Assembly: GCA_003971905.1 (NCBI GenBank)
Contig: RSEE01000047.1
Coordinates: forward strand, 248,001 to 312,000
DNA from: Moniliella sp. 'wahieum'
Lineage: Eukaryota; Basidiomycota; Moniliellomycetes; Moniliellales; Moniliellaceae
Length of the DNA: 64,000 nucleotides
Direction of reading: 5' to 3'
Shown here one piece after another: positions 23,426 through 35,091 of this stretch (its first letter is position 1; each line of letters opens with the position of its first letter). Both the position numbers and the translations under genes were made by a program. The notes under the pieces were generated by a model. That model was not told the DNA's origin and searched no databases. It worked only from the letters and a program-made list of their open reading frames with translations.

Positions 23426-24213
23426 TGTCCACCCCCGATTCTGACACGGAAAGTTCGCTCTTTGGGGGTGATGATTCCGAGTGCGACTCAGAACACGAGC
23501 AGGGCACCCATCGCCTTGCAGTGGGGGCAGAAGCGCCCCCGCCCTTGTGGCTGAGCAGGTGACCTTCCCGCTGGGTTTGGGAGATGGATGGACATGGCCT
23601 AGTTGGCTGCCCGAGATCAAGGGGTTGTACTACTTGCCGACTGTGCTTAGCCTGGACGTCCAAGGCGCAGTGCTGGATTCCCTGGTTGCGGCGGACTTGC
23701 TGGATAAGACGCGGGACCAAGCCATGGTTCCCGCGATGGGACGGCGGCTTGCCGTGCTGGGCTGAGACGCTTGTTGGGCATCTGAAGGAGGGTCTGCGCG
23801 GCTTGCCAGAGGACGTGTACCAGCTCCTGTTCCCACCGGCGGGGGAGGCGCGTCGTTTGCGGCAGCTCATCGTAAATGCGTATGCACCAGGACAAGGGAT
23901 CCGGGACCACGTCGACCTGCTGGACCGGTTCGACGACGGAATCATTGTGTGCAGCCTGCTGGGGCCGATTGCGATGGACTTGCGCAAGATGGGCGGGGAC
24001 GAGGCCGCGGCGCTGTATCTGCGGCCGGGATCGGTGCTGGTGATGGCGGCGGAGGCACGGTACGGATGGACGCATGGCATTGCGGCGCGGCCATCGGACT
24101 GGGTGCGGCGGCGGGCGTGCGAGGAGGAGGAGGCGGTGCACGCCGCGGCCCGGCAGCCGCGCCTGTCGGTGACGCTGCGCTGGATGCGTGATGAAGGCGA
24201 GGTGTTGCGGTGA
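23426..24213 (+). CDS. AlkB-like 2OG-Fe(II) dioxygenase
   Basis: Family that oxidatively demethylates or hydroxylates nucleic acids or proteins using iron, oxygen and 2-oxoglutarate. Start at ATG 23426 after a short leader; the N-terminus is acidic. The catalytic core in the last 130 residues reads NAYAPGQGIRDHVDLLDRFD, giving the HxD metal pair. It continues with ALYLRPGSVLVMAAEARY, WTHGI for the distal metal histidine and RLSVTLRWM with the 2OG-binding arginine. The YxPGQGI..H and EARYxWTHGI blocks resemble ALKBH8/ALKBH6-type members more than bacterial AlkB. Two frame changes (near 23550 and 23760) interrupt the N-terminal half. The long open frame on the opposite strand (23115-24479) is a shadow. 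Substrate not assigned. Confidence 0.75.
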
Positions 24214-24597
24214 GGGGAGCACTGAATGAACATTGCAATGGGACACGGAGTGAGCGCTGAGCATTGAACATTGAACATTGAACATGGGACAGTGAACGTT
24301 AAACACCAGACAGAGCGGCGCCGCACACGGCTGCTGGTCACGCGGTCACGTGGGTCCGATCTTGAAACACATCCCAGAGGGGCGCGCTGAGGCGCTGCAG
24401 CCTCAGCCGGGCGCGGAGGGCGGGGGCGCAGGCACGGGGGCAGTGGCGCGCCGGCTGCCCGCCCTGGGCGGCGACCCACTTTTGATGCGTTTGAACTGCA
24501 ATCCTAATCGGCAGCCGCCACCGCGCGCCCAGTCCGCAGCCTGCCGCAGCCCCCTAAGGCCTAAGCCCAGGAGCCTCCCCCACCACCACCACCAACC

Positions 24598-27500
24598 ATG
24601 CATGCCGCTCCCCCACCGCCTGCCATCGCCCCCTCCGACGCCGAGTCCAGCCCGCTGGTGCCCGCCGCGTCCCCTCGCCCGAGTGGCCGCCCTCCTCACT
24701 CCTTTCCCCTCCAAGCCTCCGCCCCCACCCCGCCCCCGCCCGCTTCGCCCGCCCCCACTCGCCAGCGCGCCCACGCTCTTCCTCCCGCAACCCGTCCCGC
24801 TCACCCTCCCCGTCTCGCTCTCGCTCCACCTCGCCCACACCCTCCGCTTCGTCCGCCTTTGCCTCCGCCCGCTCCATGTCCGACGACGAGCACCGCCCCC
24901 TTGACCCCGCCCAGAGCCCTGGCAAACTCAAGTCGGGCCCATCCTCCTTTGCTACTGCGGCCCCCCTCATACCACCTTCGCCACCCTTCCACACGAGATT
25001 CTACTTCAGATCCTGCGCCATGTCCAGACAGCCAGTCCTGCTGATCTCAACCAATGCCTTGTTGCCAACCGCCACTGGTGCTCGGCCGCCCTCGGACTGA
25101 TCTGGTACAAGCCCACCTTCTACACCCCCGCGCCTTTGATCGCATGGTGTCTGTTTTGGCTCACGCCTCAGGCCAACCGTTGGCTACTCCGCTCCAGTCT
25201 GCCCTCGCACTCCTCCAGCTCTCGGACCATGCTCGACAAGAGTCGGCCTCTTCCACCGCCACTGCTGCTGGACCCACACTCGAGCCTGTGCCCACTGGGC
25301 TGGATGTCATTGCACCTCCAGACGAGCCTGGTTTGATGACAGAAGTGCTCCCGCCACAGGTTACATCCGAGACGGGCACCCCACTTGCACCCCCACTTGA
25401 TTTGGTTTCTTCCTCCTCTTCGTCTTCCCTCACTTCAGCCTCCGTCTCTACCACCTCATTATCTCCCAATGGCGGGGAACCCGAACGGCAACAAGCCATG
25501 TTTCCCTACATGGAGTATGTGCGCCGAATCAACTGCTCTCCGATTGCGAAAGACCTGGTTGGTCCACGCGCTGATGCATTCCGCGCTTTGGGGAGTTGCC
25601 TCTGGCTGGAACGCCTCACATTGGCCGGGGCAAAAAAACTGCCCGATCAAAAAAAGCGCGCAGTGCTCCCCCAGTGCACCACCCTCGTCGCCATCGACCT
25701 CACCGATGTGGCGGAGTTGACCGATGAGACTTTGACGGCGATCGCCACGCTGTCCCCACCTCCAAGGCATCAATGTGACCAACTGCGCCCGTGTGTCAAG
25801 TAAAGGAATTGTCCCTCTTGCGCTTCTTGCCCGCTTCTGCGTAGGGTCAAGTTGGGAAATTGTGTTTTGATTGACGATCATGCTGTCGTGCGCTCGCCGC
25901 AATTGTCGCCATCTTCTCGAGGTCGATCTGAGGGATGCACCGAGGTCACAGACGTGGGTCTTGCCGCACTCTGGAGGCATACCCATGTGCTCCGTGAGCT
26001 CAGTTGACGGGCTGTGCCAGCCTCACTTCTACTGGATTTCCGGCCCATGATGCAGGCCTGATACGGCGCTCCAATATCCTTTCCAATGGCATTGTGCTCG
26101 ACAATGAGCAAGACGATATTACAGAAGGCGGCGAACAAATCCAACTTCTTGACGAGGATGATGGTCGCACGACTTCACTGTGTTCCTTGACTCCAATACC
26201 TCTACCCATCTGCCACTCCCACTCGTCCTGCTCCCACAATGCCCGAGACCACTCTCGTTGAAAGGAGTGCGCAAGCATTAGGCCCTCTGCCTCCTTTGGT
26301 GCGCCCCCCGAGACCTTCCCGCATTTTGACAGCTGCGCATCCTCGATCTTGGTAACTGCTCTCAAATTACCAACTCGGCCGTGGAGGGTATCATTAACCA
26401 CGCTCCCAAGTTGCGCAACTTGGTCCTTGCTAAGTGCTCGCTCTTAACCGACGACTCTCTCTACACCATTTCGCGGTTGGGCAAGAATTTGCATTATCTT
26501 CACCTGGACGGTGCGAAAGTATGAGGCTCCTCCTGCCCACGGGAATGATACTGACATGTTGTTTCCTGCAATTACTGATCGAGCAGTGAAGTATTTGGCG
26601 CACAACTGTACGAGGCTACGGTATATTGACTTGGCCTACTGTCCTCAATGACCGAGGCTGTGCGCGAAATTGGACTAAACTTGCCCGTTGCGTCGGATTG
26701 GGCTTGTCAAAGTGCAGGGTTGACCGATGCCGCGCTCGTCTCCCTCGTGGAGCGACACACCTCACTCGAGCGGATCCATCTCTCGTACTGCGATAGGTTG
26801 ACCGTACCCGGTGTATTCTATACCGTGCTCAAGCTCCCCAAGCTCACCCACCTCTCTCTTACAGGGGTCCCAGCGTTCCGCAAAAAGGAGTGCAGCGCAT
26901 GTGCCGAGCCCCCCGCCCGAGTTCAACGAAACCAACGGGCCACCTTCTGTGTCTACTCAGGACGAGGCGTGCATTCGCTTCGCGAACACCTTTCCCGCCT
27001 GTACATTGTCTGGGACGACGCAGCTTCTTCTCCCCGTCTCCTGCGGTGCAAGGGGGGGATTCTCAAGCGCGGCTGTATGAGGAGGCAAAGGCCGCCTGTC
27101 GTCTTACCCAGATCTCCGTCCCCATGGAAGGGAGCGGGCTGAGGATGTGTTCTCGCGTGCAGCGGACAAGCGGCTACCACGCTTGGTCTCGACCAATCCG
27201 GATCCCTGCTTCCAAAGGCATGCCATCCCTTCCCCCATCTCGGGCGCCGGGCCCCGACTCAGCCGAGCCTAGCACGGTTGCGCTGCTCATGTCCCTCGTT
27301 CGGCCCCAAGATGTGATGCGAAACGTGAGCTCTCCGGTGCCGGTCTATGTCCAGAGAATACAGCAGCGATGCGGGTTGCCCAGGCGTACCGTTCTGGGCT
27401 GATTGAGCCGGAAGGAGGAGCCACGGATGGGCTCGTCCGCTCATACGCTAGCGCAGGCCCAAATGAACTTGGTCTCTTTGGTCCGTTGCCCTTCCGTCCT

Positions 27501-27647
27501 CCGCGTGAGACCACCCGGCCTCCGTCTCAGGCCTCGCTACAGGCCCGCCCAAGCTCAGGCGTGGGCTCGCTCAAGCTCCTTCGCGCGCGGCGCAATGGGC
27601 TCTTGACCCCGATTGGTTGCCCGATTGGATCGTGTGCTCCGTGGTGA
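24598..27647 (+). CDS. Grr1-like F-box/leucine-rich-repeat protein
   Basis: Substrate receptor of an SCF ubiquitin ligase; yeast Grr1 links nutrient signals to degradation of cyclins and other regulators. A Pro/Ser/Arg-rich N-terminus (24598-24960) leads to an F-box at about 24983-25110: TLPHEILLQILRHV, LNQCLVANRHWCSAALGLIW. Leucine-rich repeats follow from about 25590 to 26870, with blocks such as LTLAGAKKLPD, LVAIDLTDVAELTDETL, LRNLVLAKCSLLTDDSLYTI and HLSYCDRLTVPGV. After them comes the Grr1-typical block MCRAP..EFNETQRATFCVYSG. The C-terminal 200 residues are poorly defined, and the stop at 27645-27647 is the best guess. An intron near 26518-26570 is likely. Several frameshifts (about 24800, 24960, 25130, 25750, 26000-26400, 26700, 26910) break the frame, while the repeats themselves are well conserved. 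Confidence 0.75.
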
Positions 27648-27896
27648 AAGACCCCCTCGTCCACTCTAAACCAAAACCAACTCTTCCTTTCCCCTTGGCC
27701 TTGGCCTTCGTTTCGTCTGGCATTGATCATCTCACACTTCCTTTGACTCGATCCTATCACTTTGTAGCCGCTTGGACTCTTACGAATAGTTGATACATAT
27801 GTTGGTTCCTGCATGGAGGGGGAGATGTACGATCAAGACAATGCTCAAAAGGGGGACAAGCCTCAGAGGTCATGAAGAAAGGAATTGGGCACTGGC

Positions 27897-30800
27897 TTAG
27901 CCCCACCAGCCATCGTCGTCCTGACTGATGGTGCCACTGGCGACCCAGTCGTAGAGTTGTGTCGCAGGCTGGGCTTCCATGCTCGGAACTTCCTCCTGGG
28001 GGGTTGCTGTCTTGGTCGCAGCGGGGGCGCTTTGTGCTTTGGTACCCACGAGCGTCGTCTCTGGGGTCGGCTCGAGTTGGGCCCGCAACGCTTTGACTCC
28101 GCCCGGGCCGCCTCGAGCTCAGCACGTAGCCGGTCTGCCTCACCGTGGTCCTTCTCAGTTCAGAGTTATGGACTTGCGCAACAGTGCGGCTTCCTCCTCA
28201 GCCAGGGCCAATCGGCCCTCGAGTTTCTTCTGATCGTGGAGCGAAGCTGAAGGGCAAACAAAGGTCAGCCACAGCTTGATGTTCAACAAAACCGAGAGAC
28301 AAAAACCTACCTCGTCTTTCATGCGCACCATTTCTAGTTCCCGCTCCAACTCGTTGGTGTGAGCAATCTTGCGTCGCTTGACCCAGGCGCTGCTGAGCAG
28401 AGGCGGCCAGCTGCTTTTGAGTACTCAATGCTGGACCAAGCCTCTGACTTGCACCTCCATCTCCTTCACCGGGATTGGGCCACATCAGTGCGCCCTGTGC
28501 CGTCGCAGCTTTCTCCTCGCCGTGGTCACGTCGCTGGCGGCACGCGCCCCGTACGCGTGGGCATCATCAACATACGCATCCAAGCGGCCATGGGCTTCTT
28601 CGGTTCTTACTCGCGTCCAGGCGGGCACGCAAGTCGTTCTCTTCGTTTTGCGCATGGCCCGTTCCATCGCCCGCTCGTCGCGTTCCCGTTCAAGGCACGC
28701 ATGTCTCCACCCTTGCCTCGGCCAGTGAGGCAGAGGATTGGGCGCGCGACAGTCGGCCTCAGCAATGACCATCCGGCGACGGATCCGTCCCCCGCACGCT
28801 CGGCTGCGTGGCGTGCCTCCACTGCATCCCTCAGACGGGACTGAGCGTCACGGTGCTCCGGGCGGCGGTAGCGCTGGTCTGGGCCGTCTCGAGACGGTTC
28901 TCAAGATCCTCCATCATTTGATCATCGCAACATATTGGTTGGTTGCGTTGAGTCGGTCTTGGCTTGTTGGGCTTCCGTGCTGGCTTTGACCTGTGCCTTG
29001 GACGCCGCCTCGAGTGCATCGGCCCGTTTCAAAGCCATCTCCTCCAATTCCGAGATGCGCAACTGGGCCGCATGGTTCGCATCCGCCACGTGCATAAGCC
29101 GCTCAAGAATCAGGGCTTGGGTGTCGTGGGTTTCCTGGGTCGCCGTCAAAAACACGCCCGTCTTGGCGCCAGTGACGCCGGCAGGGCTCGCAGCGAACTG
29201 CCAATTCACCTTGTTGAGCCAACAGTTCCTTGCCAAGCCGCCACGTTCGCTCCTGCGCGCTCACCAGGGGATCCAAACCGGTCTACCACTGGGTCCAAAT
29301 TTAACCCCCCTTGGCCCGCAGCTCAGCGGCAAGCACTTTGGCCAACTCTGCCAGCGCCTCTGGTGTAAATCCCGTTTTCTCCTCCCCTCAGTTACATCTT
29401 GCACCGTTGTCGCGGCGGTAGCTGTATCAACGAGTCCGAGTCCCGCTGATGACGCGAAAGAGAGGAGGTGCTGCTTTCTATCGAATTGTTGAGGGGAAGG
29501 AAAGTGGGCGGGGGTAGCGACAGACGGCGTAGCGCCGCTTCGCGCGCCTCGTCCGCATCGTGCACCTGCGCTTGGAGATGAGCTTGCATTTGCAGCTGGA
29601 TCTGCGAGCGTAGATCGGCACGCAAGTGGCCCACCACAGATTCGGCAATCTGTTCGGGTAGGGTGTCGTGTTGCCCCTCAGCACGGGGACAAGTGCAGTG
29701 AGCACCCGCGCCGCCAACACTTCGCCATCGATGTGATCGGTCCGGGCCCGAAAGGCGTCCAGCTGCGGCTGGAGTGCGGCCACAATACTAGCTTGGACCT
29801 GTTCGGCCACCCCTTGGCCCGCCCGTTCCAATGCCTGTTTTGCCGCGTCAAACTGGCCCGGCACCTTCTGCAGCAACTGCCTCACTGCATCATGCGTCGA
29901 TGTGAACGAAGCAGTGTGGGCACGAATTGCTGCCTCCGTGTCCCCCAACACTCATCACCGCCGGCGACGGTTGCGCCATCGTTCGCAACAGCTCCACCTG
30001 GGCTGCATCGAGTGCTTCACGCACCCGGGAGTCCAATCGGTCGGCCAATACCCCAATCTCTTCACTGACAGGCTCACCTCCAGATCACGGGGCTCGGAAG
30101 GTGGCATAGCTGCTCCACGCCATCCGCAATCAAGGTCAGCACGTCGGTTTGCAGTTCACCCACTTTGGCCCGCAGCGTTTCCTCAACATAATCGAAGTCT
30201 AGCTCGCCCTTGGCATCCTCCATTCCCTTGCTCAGTTTAGGCATTCCATGGAGGTAGGAAGAGAAGGTCTCCCGCACCCCCTTCTGGACCCGGGCCAAAT
30301 CATCGCCATCGGAAATAGAACCAGGTGGGGGAGAAGAGAGGGCGTAGGTGTGGACCGGCGCGTCAGAGAGGTCGTGGGGGCCTGCAGTTGAGAGTGACAT
30401 AGGGCCCACCGTGCCCCCCGCGGTGGGATGGGTCATTTTTTGTCCGTTCAACCCGCTCCTCTTCCACCCGACGCATAATCCGCCGAGCCCACCCGTCCAA
30501 ACTTGAATCGAGTCGCCACAATCTGCTCCATCATCGCGCCATCGTCTCCCGTCTCATTTTCCCGCGCCTCACGCACAGCACAGCAACGGGGTCATGTGGG
30601 AAAGTCGTGGCCAGCGGTTCAGCTTCTGATGGTGGCACCTCATGGACAGAAAGTGCGGGGGACATTGCCTTCAGCTCCGATGCAGCCGGGTGCCCAGGCA
30701 AAGGGGCAAGCAGACGAGCCAGTCCTGCCCGTGCCGTCCAGGCCACATTTTGCACCGTGGTCGCCATACCGCTGGGGGGACTCTCCTGGGGGGACTCTCC

Positions 30801-32642
30801 CTGGGAACAGGCACAGATGGGGAGGGTGGGGAGACTGGTGCGGTAATGGGCAATCGTTCCCCTGTAACTGGTGCGGGTGAAGGTGGACAGAAGGGGGCAG
30901 GGAGGTACAAAGGTTGGGACCGACCTTCATCGATAGAGCGGAAGCGCTTTTCGCGTCCTTGCGCGTCACTACTGGAAATGGCAATACGAGGTGCGTTGGG
31001 CGGGGGGCTGAAGGTGAAGGGTACACTAGCGATGCCCGAGGGGCTCAAGGATGGCGCAATGGGCTCAAGGTTGCCCGGGCGGGGAGAGCGGGGAACGAGA
31101 GCTTTGGGCGCATGCATCGAGGATGACGAGCCCAGGCGGAAGTTAGGGGAGAGCTTGGGGCTCTTTGCCACCATTGGTATAACTGGAGGGAGCAAGGCCG
31201 CCGTGGTTGCGGTACCTGCTTCTGCCGCTGACACGGACGGAAGAGGCACATCGTACCCAAACCCGGCCCCCAAAGTTTGCCAAGCCGGTCGAACCGACGC
31301 TGGGGGCTGCGAAGACATTGGGGGCCGGGTCTCTGTTGAGACGGGATGGGTCATCTCGCCCATTTCATGGGGCTCGGCCGTTGTGCTGGGCCAGAATCCC
31401 AAGGCACTCAACATCGATGTAGGGGCAAACCTGGGTTCGGTCGAGGTCGGCACATCGGTGCCCGGGTCTGGGGAACAAGAGCTCTCCTTGTCCTTGTCGA
31501 AAGTTGAATCGCCATTCCTCGTCAAACTAAGGCTTGCCTTCTTTGCGGCGCCTCCAATGCGTTGAAGGAATGACATGGTCCCTGAGGGGGCGGTCCCGCC
31601 TCCGACCTGCGGGTGAGAGCCACGAGCGGGATCCTGCTCAAAACTTGATGGGTTGGCCCATGGTCCCGACAGCCAACGAGGGATGTAGTTCGTGGTCGAT
31701 GCGAGCGATGGCGTCTGCGAAGGTAACCCATCATAAGTTATAGTTACTACAGATCTAAGATCAAGTTGGGGATCGACGTACCTGCACTTGGCTCTTCGAT
31801 AAGGCTGGGTGAGTATCCGAGTCGTCAATGCCTTGCTTGCCGTAGGCACCATCCAAGGGAAGACCAGGCATATTATTGTTGGGGCTCAATCCCATCTGTG
31901 CCATCTGTTCCATATTCTTCAAATCGGCAGTGAGCTGGGCTTGGATGGCCAGCGCAGTGGCTCTCTCTGCTTTGTATTCTTCCCAATCTTGGCCCTGGAG
32001 GAAAATGTCAATCGTGTCAGGCAATCCAAGCGAAGTATACACAGTCATTGCTGAATGGCCTTTGGCCAATTCGGCCTCGAGTTCGGCTTCGTGTGCTTCC
32101 TCAGCCGCAACAACCTGTGCAGCTTCAGTTGCTTCGACGGCTGCCTCGTCCACACCGGGATCGTCCATATTCATCTCGCTAACCGCAGCGGCAGCCGCAG
32201 ACGCATCGGCCGCAGCCTCCAACAATCCGACGGGTTGAAATTGGGGGGTAGGACACAGTAGTTACCTCCTCCTCCAAAGGTTGAAAGGGTGGGAAAGAAC
32301 CGTCGATCATGGGAACACGGGGGGCCAGAGCGCTTGCACCTTCTCTTTACGGTCTTGAATAGAATCTTGCGATGAATTCGAGTCAGAAGAATCACCCTCC
32401 TGCCCCTCCTTGTCCTCATCACTTGATCCGCTCGAAGTGGATTGGGATGCGGAATCGGAATCGGAGTCTTCAGAGTCAGAACCGGGATCAGAATCAGAAT
32501 CGGTATCGGTATCAGACTCAATCTCGACGATGGAGGATCCAGTGGCGGATGAGGACAGAGAGGCAGAGAAGCCAAAGAGATGGTCCTGAGGGAGGCGGAC
32601 AATGTAGGACTTGCGCCGACGGACATGGCTGCTGAGAGCCAT
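27897..32642 (-). CDS. Large acidic, coiled-coil protein, unrecognised
   Basis: Start at Met 32642. It opens with a basic segment, then a long Asp/Ser/Glu tract (about 32520-32380), an Ala/Glu helix (32225-32040), and an intron about 31783-31719 (GTACGT..CAG). A Ser/Pro-rich middle follows (31700-30700). The C-terminal half (30450-28150) is mostly alpha-helical coiled coil with heptad-like blocks such as LRISELEEMALKRADALEAA and LEGRLALAEEEAALLRKSI, and a final intron lies near 28310-28245. It ends in a DDDGWWG tail. Many frame changes are needed, so the span could hold two genes; an internal Met at 31576 is a possible alternative start. No enzyme or DNA-binding motif is visible. The architecture suggests a scaffold or cytoskeletal protein, but that is inference only. 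Confidence 0.45.
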
Positions 32643-33977
32643 GCTGGGGGTGAGGGCGTGGTGGGGTGGCGGGGTGGTTACCATCTCTTCGACGGCAGGC
32701 TGGGGGGTGGGGTGAGGCCGAGGGCGGCCTGGGGTGTGGAGGGAGGGGTGGAGTGGGGCTGGCGGGGCTGCGTGACGGACATGTGGATGGGGACGGCGTC
32801 TGTCGCGAGACGAGCAATGGACGCGAGGGCGACGGGCGGTGGCGCAAAGTCAAGCGTGGCAGACAGCAGATGGGGGTGGGTGTGGGGCGTATACAGACAC
32901 ACGGGTGCGGCGTGTGTGGGGCATCGGGACGGAGAGGGAGGGAGGGGTGGGGCGGGGGCTGAGGCGGCGGCGGCACGCGCACCGCAGCCGCGCCAGGGCG
33001 CAGCAGAGGCGCAAGCGACCGCCAGATTATAGACTGGCCGAGCCATCGCTCGGCCTTGGCTCGTGGATAGATTTGAGTACGATCGATCTGAGTGCGCTCG
33101 GACCGCCACCGGCTTGTCCATCGGCTGCGCCTCGTGGCTTATGGGACGAAGAGCGCCCGACGCAGGCCAATCCCCTCAAGATTAGAGGCGGCTAAGCGCT
33201 CAGGGGCTTATGTTGATGAGCGTTGGACAGCACTTGGCTGATCAGCCTCTGTTCCAACCATAGCCAGCAAATCGCGTGTTTTCTTCTGCAGCCGCAGACG
33301 CACCAGATGGGAACAGGGCCAGGCACCCCCCTAGGCATGCTGTTGCTGGGAACAGACAACAGCATCCATCAAGCAGCCTTGGCGTACAGCTCCCGACGAC
33401 GGCGGTAGTGGCCGTTATCTATTAACCTCGAGGCGGCCAGACCTGGCCACAGATCTCTCTCCCTGGACTTTCAGAAGAATAGTAGGGATCTTTTTGAAAT
33501 GTGAAAGTTGGCCCGTGTGTTGACGAAACCAACTGATGCCAGAGTAACAAATGGTCTGTCTATTAGGGAAGCTGTTGTCAATCCCCTCTCCCACGCAGTC
33601 TCTGGTCCTGGCCAGACTCTCCCTTTTTGGACGTTGACCAGTATCGTAATGCTGCACGTAGCGAAAAGCGGTCGAGAACTCCGCTGGCTTATAGCAACAG
33701 TCCACGCTAGGCTCACACTTTTGTGCCCTGGCCCCCGAAAGAAAGGATAAGACATCGGGACGCCTATATATAGACAATGGGATAACAGGTCTCTTGCGTT
33801 TTCCGACCACAGTTTAAAACCAATCTCCCGAGTGGCTAGTTTTATGCCCGTTGCTTGTTCTTTCTTCTTCCCGAGAAATTTGGGAACAGTAAGCCGTCGT
33901 CGCTCGGCTCGATCACTGCAGAATGGTTTTAGCAGTGCATAAGATATGTCGGCGTTCGTTTCTAACATATCCACGGA
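32643..33977. other. Intergenic region, no gene seen
   Basis: Between two minus-strand genes. Bases 32700-33000 are G-rich on the plus strand (long pyrimidine tracts on the coding strand), consistent with a promoter and leader for the coiled-coil gene. A 167-codon minus frame (33471-33974) has no recognisable content. Confidence 0.45.
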
Positions 33978-34601
33978 CTAGAAGCGTTGGCGCTGCTGTG
34001 TCTGAACGCGCGGGTCTCCCCGCTCAGCACGTTTCTTGAGTTTTTGCTGGCGCTTAGAAAGCTGCGCATCAGGTTCTTGAACAGGCGGCGCCGGGGCAGA
34101 AGCGTGCTTCTCTCTCCTCGCAAAGAAGAAAGACGCGATTGGATCCCGTCCACCCAGTACAAATGGGACGATGGCCTTGCGGTATACAGAAAGATAGCGT
34201 AGCAAGGCAAAAGCAGGAGAAGAAGCCAGAACTTGGTACTGATCAGAGCAGTAACCACGTGAACAAACCAGACGAGGTAAACGGCGTCCCACATGACCTG
34301 GGTCAACCCGGGCTGAGACAGATCATCGCCGGCCCGTGCCATTCGGAAGAGCACCATACCGATCAACTGCTCCAACAAGGCCGATAGCCCGAACAGGACC
34401 CAATCCCGCGTCCGCATAGCGTGGGCCCCTGGCCACAGGGCCTTGAGCACCACATGTAGCACGCCCGTGCTGAAGGAACCAATCAAGAGCCGCTTGACTG
34501 CAGCTGCGTTTTGATATGATACACGCTTGGCTGATGCCCGTGCCTGAGGCGGGGGTTAGATCAATAGGACCGCCGTGGCCATGGCACACTCCACGTACCA
34601 T
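33978..34601 (-). CDS. SND2/TMEM208 family ER-targeting membrane protein
   Basis: Small multi-pass ER membrane protein; yeast Snd2 works in the SRP-independent route that targets proteins to the ER. The ATG (34601-34599) is followed at once by donor GTACGT. Intron 34598-34544 joins it to an exon beginning ARASAKRVSYQNAAAVKRL, the conserved N-terminus of the family. Then come hydrophobic segments DWVLFGLSALLEQLIGMVLF and VYLVWFVHVVTALISTKFW, where the VTWFVH-like block is diagnostic. The tail block YRKAIVPFVLGG leads to SKRQQKLKKRAERGDPRVQ, a hallmark C-terminal motif. One base is missing near 34195. Length of about 189 residues fits the family. Confidence 0.85.
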
Positions 34602-35091
34602 TGATGCACCGAGTTGAGGTTAAGAAGTTGGTGGTGTGGGTGTGGAGCCAACTGGGTTGGGGGGATCTTTCCGCCGCATGACACAATTTCCGCCCCAACA
34701 TGAAACGTTGCGTGCCTGGGCGGAACGGCCATTGTCGCTACAGTATTCCGCTCGTTTGAATGGGCAGCCGCGCCCGCGGGGCGCTACGTGTGCGGTTGGC
34801 CACCACCATCTCTCCTCATCTCTTCCACAGTGCGGAAACAAAAAGACTGCCTGATTCCTGTCTGGACAACAGTGCTCAGTGTACGGTGTCGGTCAGAACC
34901 CCTTCTGTCTGCGTTGTTTTCGCCATCCACTTCCGCCACCATCCTCAAGGGCGCAGCCTGAGCTCAGCCCCCTCTTCTTGACGCCCCCATAGCGCAGCAT
35001 TTGGAAGCACTCCTACCGATTGCTGCAACTAGCTCTCAATATCCCTTGTTCTACCTCCCCAACCTGATCCCAAACAACTCGTCTACAACCG
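34602..35091. other. Divergent promoter region between SND2 and PCF11
   Basis: 490 bases between two divergently transcribed genes, with no coding content. No clear TATA box is seen, as expected for constitutive genes. Confidence 0.5.

Noticed and set aside
23115-24479. 454-codon open frame on the minus strand
   Set aside because: It overlaps the AlkB-like gene antisense. The plus strand carries the metal- and 2OG-binding motifs, while this frame is Arg/Ser/Pro noise.
33471-33974. 167-codon minus-strand frame next to SND2
   Set aside because: It runs into the SND2 3' end, has no recognisable motif and looks like a 3' flank shadow.
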